Shown here one piece after another: positions 5,578 through 8,685 of a DNA stretch of 8,685 bases; position 1 is the first letter of the stretch; each line of letters opens with the position of its first letter. A model generated the notes under the pieces. The model did not search any database and was not told the DNA's origin. It saw only the letters and a list, made by a program, of their open reading frames with translations. The DNA is from Pseudomonadota bacterium. GTDB lineage: Bacteria; Myxococcota_A; Bradymonadia; UBA4248. The position numbers and the translations under genes are program-made. The stretch is from the NCBI GenBank assembly GCA_009786045.1, contig WQTY01000072.1, positions 1 to 8,685 on the forward strand, read 5' to 3'.

Positions 5578-5880
5578 GGTTTTCTCCTTGTCGGAAACGG
5601 CAATCACCGGGTTTCGGAACATCCGACAACCACGTTCATCGCCCTGCTGCCCCAGGCACCTGCCTGAGAACCCTGTTTCTTCCCACAATTACCGTGACAA
5701 TGTAAACAAATAACGTTCGCCCCATGCTATCTGCGTGTCTGAGGCCTTTTCTGCAGACCACCCATGCCGTCATGTTGGTGATTTTGTGCCTTTGAAGATA
5801 CAAGCGGCAGTTGCACATCTGCACAAGTTTTTGTAAGAATAGGGTGAAGGCCGGCTATTGTCCGTATATTGGAGGTCGTG
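5578..5880. other. 303-bp divergent intergenic region between trpB2 and the FHA operon
   Basis: This gap must contain promoters for both trpB2 (minus) and the three-gene plus-strand run. Apart from the hairpin next to the trpB2 start there is a small perfect stem, CAGGC 5653-5657 with GCCTG 5662-5666. On the plus strand, TTGCAC 5811-5816 is followed after 17-18 bases by TAAGAAT (5834-5840), a weak sigma-70-like match that would suit the FHA operon. I find no convincing small gene here. Confidence 0.4.
5584..5629 (-). promoter_or_regulatory. trpB2 ribosome-binding site overlapped by a leader hairpin
   Basis: On the minus strand AAGGAG (complement of 5584-5589) lies 6 bases before the trpB2 ATG. 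Its first two A bases are also the end of a 7-bp stem, TTGTCGG/CCGACAA (5588-5594 with 5623-5629). Inside it, GAAAC/GTTTC (5594-5598 with 5611-5615) can pair. Folding would place the ribosome site at the foot of the hairpin. A translational control role is possible but unproven; I see no T-box or recognisable trp leader peptide. Confidence 0.35.
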
Positions 5881-6645
5881 GTGAGCGTCATCTGTTCGCG
5901 TTGTGGCATGCCCGTTCGTGAGGGTTTTAAATTTTGCAATGTCTGCGGCACAAACGTCAGCGGCGAAGTGTCCGCGATTAAAAACGCAGAGGAAGCTGTC
6001 CCCTATACAAAGCTTGCGGGCCTTGAAGGCAGTGTCGTGCGTGCCATGACGGGCACAGCCGCAGGCCAGTTCCGGGCCGTCTATCCCGAGTGCACCTTCG
6101 GACGCCTCGAAGGCGATTACCACGACGCCGGGGACACGACGCTCTCAATGCAGCACGCACAAATACGCTGCACCGATGACAGCATCGTCATCAATGATCT
6201 CGGTTCGCTTAACGGCGTCTTTCTTCGCATCCGCGACAAGGTTATCCTGCGCAATGGCGACATCATCCGTGCTGGCAACCACTACTTCCTGTACGACCAT
6301 TACGAAAATGCCCCCTTCAGAGAAGAGTTCAACACCGAGTTCTACGCTACGCCCAACCGCGGCGAACGCTTCCGGCTCGTCGAAGTTCTTCGCCATGGCC
6401 TGCGAGGCAGGGCATGCACTGCACCCGATGGCGGGATCATCGTCGGAAGAAGCGAAGGCGATTTTCTCTTCCCTCACGACGACACGATGAACGCCAAACA
6501 CTTTTCGATTCGATGGACACAACGCGGCGGCATTCTCCTCGACCATCGCTCCACCAATGGCACATTCGTACAAATCCACGAACCAACCATACTTGAACAC
6601 AGCGATCAGTTCTTCGTCGGCCAGACACTCTTCCACCTCCTCTGA
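5881..6645 (+). CDS. Zinc-ribbon protein with two tandem FHA domains
   Basis: This 254-aa soluble, probably cytoplasmic protein opens with a zinc ribbon (Cys5, Cys8, Cys19, Cys22; CSRC and CNVC knuckles). It continues with an FHA domain (about 55-140) and ends with a second one (about 170-254). FHA domains bind phosphothreonine. In FHA1 the Gly74-Arg75, Ser89-x-x-His92 and Asn111-Gly112 signature is intact. In FHA2 Gly189-Arg190, His207 and Asn226-Gly227-Thr228 are present, but the phosphate-contacting Ser position is Asn204 (NAKH), so binding may be altered. The GTG at 5881 is chosen because GGAGG (5871-5875) sits 5 bases upstream; a TTG at 5869 would overlap that site. The gene heads a run of three plus-strand genes with a 40-bp gap to the next. 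The partner kinase is not in the window. A role in Ser/Thr-phosphorylation signalling is inferred from the domains. Confidence 0.88.
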   Translation: MSVICSRCGMPVREGFKFCNVCGTNVSGEVSAIKNAEEAVPYTKLAGLEGSVVRAMTGTAAGQFRAVYPECTFGRLEGDYHDAGDTTLSMQHAQIRCTDDSIVINDLGSLNGVFLRIRDKVILRNGDIIRAGNHYFLYDHYENAPFREEFNTEFYATPNRGERFRLVEVLRHGLRGRACTAPDGGIIVGRSEGDFLFPHDDTMNAKHFSIRWTQRGGILLDHRSTNGTFVQIHEPTILEHSDQFFVGQTLFHLL

Positions 6646-6685
6646 TGCCCAAATGCGTCAAAGCCTTATTAGACTGAGGATTCTT

Positions 6686-7282
6686 ATGAAACGCCACCCA
6701 TTCGCGCTGGTTTTCACGCTGGCAGCAGCCCTCCTTTGCAACGCCTGCGAGGGCCTCTTCGGCTCAACCTGCGAAAACGATACACCCATGATCCGGGTCT
6801 CAGCCCAAAATACGCTGGACCACGACTTTGAGATCGATGTCTTCGAGGCTTCCCGAACCAACGCCTCCGAGGACAGCATGGGGCTGGGCATCACCACAGC
6901 CTGCAGCTATCGTTCAGTCCTTCCCTGGGGCAATGTGACTTACCAGGATGCACTCAATGCCTGCCTGGATGCAGGGAAACGCCTCTGCACCCGCGCCGAA
7001 TGGCAAGCCGCCTGCGGCAACAGCACTTTCCAGAGCGGCACATGCAACGACAGCGGCATTGAATCCCTGCCCGCCGGCCAAAAATCCGGCTGCCGTACAA
7101 GTGTGGGCGCATACGACATGGTCGGTAACCTGCGAGAATGGGTCGAAGAAGGCGTACTCATGGGCGGCTCTTATAACGACAATACGCCAAGCTGCAGCTC
7201 TGCCCTCTCGGTCGGCGATGCCTTCACCTATCGGCCAACAGCCAGCGACGGCTTCAGATGCTGCCGCGACGTTGATATCTAA
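6686..7282 (+). CDS. FGE/SUMF1-like domain lipoprotein, Cys-rich
   Basis: This 198-aa protein starts at ATG 6686, with GAGGA 5 bases upstream. A hydrophobic segment ends at Cys21 (LLCNAC), a loose lipobox, so it is probably a lipoprotein. From about residue 50 it follows the formylglycine-generating-enzyme/sulfatase-modifying-factor fold: DVFEASR (51-57), LPWGNVTYQDALNAC (79-93), GKRLCTRAEWQAAC (97-110), VGNLREWVEE (146-155), GGSYND (160-165) and the terminal GFRCC (189-193). It is short for the family and lacks the usual N-terminal opening segment. Of the two FGE active-site cysteines, Cys170 may align with the first, but the second position appears to be Ser, so it is probably a binding or structural relative rather than a true FGE. 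Many Cys pairs suggest disulfides. It lies between the FHA gene (40 bp) and the ampG-like gene (33 bp), probably in one operon. Confidence 0.8.
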   Translation: MKRHPFALVFTLAAALLCNACEGLFGSTCENDTPMIRVSAQNTLDHDFEIDVFEASRTNASEDSMGLGITTACSYRSVLPWGNVTYQDALNACLDAGKRLCTRAEWQAACGNSTFQSGTCNDSGIESLPAGQKSGCRTSVGAYDMVGNLREWVEEGVLMGGSYNDNTPSCSSALSVGDAFTYRPTASDGFRCCRDVDI

Positions 7283-7315
7283 ACGCTTTCACTTCAATCT
7301 TTTTTCAGGCATGCC

Positions 7316-8614
7316 ATGGACGGCTCACCCAACAAAAAAAACTCATTTCGCGAGACGCTCGCCGTCTACGCACAGTGGCCCATCGCTTCCGTTTTTCTTC
7401 TCGGACTGGCCAGCGGTTTTCCGCTCCTGCTGGTAGGATCAACGCTGGCCGCAAGGCTTAGCGAATCAGGCGTCAACATTAAGACCATCGGCATTTTTGC
7501 GCTCGTGGGTCTGCCCTATACACTAAAGTTTCTTTGGGCACCGCTCGTCGATGCCCTGCGGCTACCTTTTGCACGCTCCCACCTGGCACACAGAAAAGCC
7601 TGGGCAATACTCTCTCAGATCATGCTCAGCCTGTGCCTTGGCCTTATGGCCATCTTCCATCCAGAACAAAATACGGCCATTCTGGGTTTTCTGGCCCTGT
7701 CGGTTGCCTTCTTTTCATCCCTGCAGGACATCGTCATTGACGCACTCCGCGTCGAAATGCTTCCAAGGAATGCCCAGGGTGCCGCCGCCGCCACCAGCAT
7801 CGCCGGCTACCGCGTAGGCATGTTATTGGCTGGGGCGGGAGCTTTTGTTCTGGCCTCACACCTGCCGTGGTCACACGTCTATGCCATCGCCGCAGGCTTT
7901 ATGCTGCTGTGCATCGGCGCAACGCTCTCGGTCAGGCGCCTGCAAAATGACGAGCTCGCCCAGGCCCCCACCCAGGACGACTCACCCAACAAAAATAAAA
8001 CCTACCAAGACTGGTTTCGACAGGCCGTCATCGCCCCCATCGCCGACTTCATGACGCGGCCTTCGGCCATTTGGATCCTCCTCTTCATCGCCCTCTTCAA
8101 ACTGGGTGATGCCATGGCAGGCACGCTCGCCACGCCTTTCTATCTCGACACCGGATTCACCAAAGAAGAAATCGCAGCCGTCTCAAAGGTCTTTGGACTC
8201 ATCGCCATCCTCGTCGGCACCTTCCTCGGAGGACTCGTTGTCAAAGCCATGCCCATATTCCGGGCCCTGTTCCTGTGCGGCACCCTCCAGCTCCTCTCCA
8301 ACTTTGCCTTCGTCTTCCTGGCCATCATCGGAAACAGCATCCCCGCACTCACCACAGCCATCGCCATCGAAAACATCGCAGGGGGCATGGGCACAGCCGC
8401 ATTCGTCGCCTTCATGGCCGGCCTTTGCAACGTCCGCTTCACAGCCACGCAATACGCCCTCCTCTCCGCGCTCTCCAGCGTAGGCAGAACAGTCATCGCC
8501 TCCAGCGCAGGGGTCATCGTCGCAGCCCTCGGCTGGCCCCTCTTCTTTGCGGTAACCGCCCTGTTCGGACTCCCCGGCCTCATCATCCTGGCCAAACTCC
8601 GCCATCGTCTTTAG
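7316..8614 (+). CDS. ampG: AmpG-like muropeptide permease (MFS)
   Basis: An inner-membrane major-facilitator transporter of 432 residues with about 12 hydrophobic segments. AmpG imports GlcNAc-anhydroMurNAc (peptides) released from the cell wall, for recycling and beta-lactamase signalling. Family motifs are clear: GLASGFPLLLVGSTL (30-44), GLPYTLKFLWAPLVDA (65-80), SLQDIVIDALRVE (135-147), FKLGDAMAGTLATPFY (261-276) and IENIAGGMGTAAFVAFMAGLCN (351-372). A hydrophilic loop (about 208-235) separates the two halves. It is shorter than the E. coli protein (about 491 aa) but like many AmpG homologues in other proteobacteria. ATG 7316 lies 33 bp after the lipoprotein stop with only a weak CAGG as ribosome site; an ATG at 7311 is in a different frame. 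It is probably last in the three-gene operon, with a hairpin directly after the stop. Confidence 0.9.
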   Translation: MDGSPNKKNSFRETLAVYAQWPIASVFLLGLASGFPLLLVGSTLAARLSESGVNIKTIGIFALVGLPYTLKFLWAPLVDALRLPFARSHLAHRKAWAILSQIMLSLCLGLMAIFHPEQNTAILGFLALSVAFFSSLQDIVIDALRVEMLPRNAQGAAAATSIAGYRVGMLLAGAGAFVLASHLPWSHVYAIAAGFMLLCIGATLSVRRLQNDELAQAPTQDDSPNKNKTYQDWFRQAVIAPIADFMTRPSAIWILLFIALFKLGDAMAGTLATPFYLDTGFTKEEIAAVSKVFGLIAILVGTFLGGLVVKAMPIFRALFLCGTLQLLSNFAFVFLAIIGNSIPALTTAIAIENIAGGMGTAAFVAFMAGLCNVRFTATQYALLSALSSVGRTVIASSAGVIVAALGWPLFFAVTALFGLPGLIILAKLRHRL

Positions 8615-8639
8615 GCAGGCGAACATAGTTCGCCCCTGC
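8615..8639 (+). terminator. Hairpin directly after the ampG-like stop codon
   Basis: GGCGAAC (8618-8624) pairs with GTTCGCC (8628-8634) around the loop ATA. GCA (8615-8617) can extend the stem by pairing with TGC (8637-8639) across a two-C bulge. It starts at the base after the stop. There is no T-run, so it may act as a 3' stabiliser or REP-like repeat rather than an intrinsic terminator. Confidence 0.4.
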
Positions 8640-8676
8640 ATCATTACGGCGGCACACGTTGCGGCGCGCCCCTGCA
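8631..8676. repeat. Direct repeat CGCCCCTGCA, two copies 36 bp apart
   Basis: CGCCCCTGCA occurs at 8631-8640 and again at 8667-8676. GCCCCTGCG-like sequence also occurs at the left edge of the window (about 66-74). The remaining bases to 8685 hold no gene. The pattern suggests part of a dispersed intergenic repeat family, with copies continuing outside the window. Confidence 0.4.
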
Positions 8677-8685
8677 GTGAATTGT

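Noticed and set aside
5578..5720. T-box or classical trp attenuator before trpB2
   Set aside because: I found no T-box GGTGG-type core, no specifier-loop architecture and no Trp-codon-rich leader peptide.
8140..8644. Overlapping 151- and 153-codon minus-strand frames opposite the ampG-like gene
   Set aside because: They are shadows of a C-rich coding sequence. One is Asp/Glu/Gly-rich low complexity, the other Met/Ala/Pro-rich, and neither has features of a real protein.

Overview
The window looks like chromosomal DNA from a Gram-negative bacterium. Two proteins have lipoprotein-type signal peptides, one is a small outer-membrane-barrel-like protein ending in phenylalanine, and one is an AmpG-type muropeptide permease. 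The combination of a Cys-rich SUMF1/FGE-like lipoprotein, a zinc-ribbon/double-FHA protein and a WG-repeat lipoprotein with an acidic linker resembles the former Deltaproteobacteria (Myxococcota/Bradymonadota-like lineages). That placement is an inference from protein style, not a marker-gene result. I see no rRNA, tRNA, CRISPR array, transposase or phage gene.

Layout. Positions 1-85 hold a perfect GC hairpin downstream of a minus-strand gene. That gene (86-808, minus) encodes a membrane protein whose two CxxC knuckles flank a pair of transmembrane helices. Positions 809-1168 form a divergent intergenic region with a plausible minus-strand promoter and, on the plus strand, an unusually structured leader (963-1110). 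The leader has a strong Shine-Dalgarno sequence, a six-codon ORF, nested hairpins and a terminator-like stem. Next is a 577-aa WG-repeat lipoprotein (1169-2902), then a 523-bp non-coding stretch dense in hairpins, then a secreted beta-barrel-like protein (3426-4100). Convergent to it is trpB2 (4282-5577, minus), a stand-alone tryptophan synthase beta chain. The 303-bp region 5578-5880 separates trpB2 from a plus-strand run of three genes: zinc ribbon + two FHA domains (5881-6645), FGE-like lipoprotein (6686-7282) and AmpG-like permease (7316-8614). Gaps in that run are 40 and 33 bp, so it is a likely operon. The last 70 bases carry a hairpin and a short direct repeat resembling the motif at the left edge.

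How the genes may work together. The three-gene operon joins a probable cytoplasmic phosphothreonine-reading protein, a probable envelope lipoprotein and an inner-membrane muropeptide importer, so a link between Ser/Thr phosphorylation and cell-wall recycling is possible but unproven. The WG lipoprotein and the barrel protein are both envelope proteins on the same strand, but the long structured gap makes a simple operon doubtful. trpB2 has no trpA beside it.

The most unusual material is RNA/DNA structure rather than protein. The 963-1110 leader could form two mutually exclusive folds. In the 2903-3425 gap, two abutting hairpins share one architecture with a bulged G, and a second pair of hairpins shows a compensatory base change.
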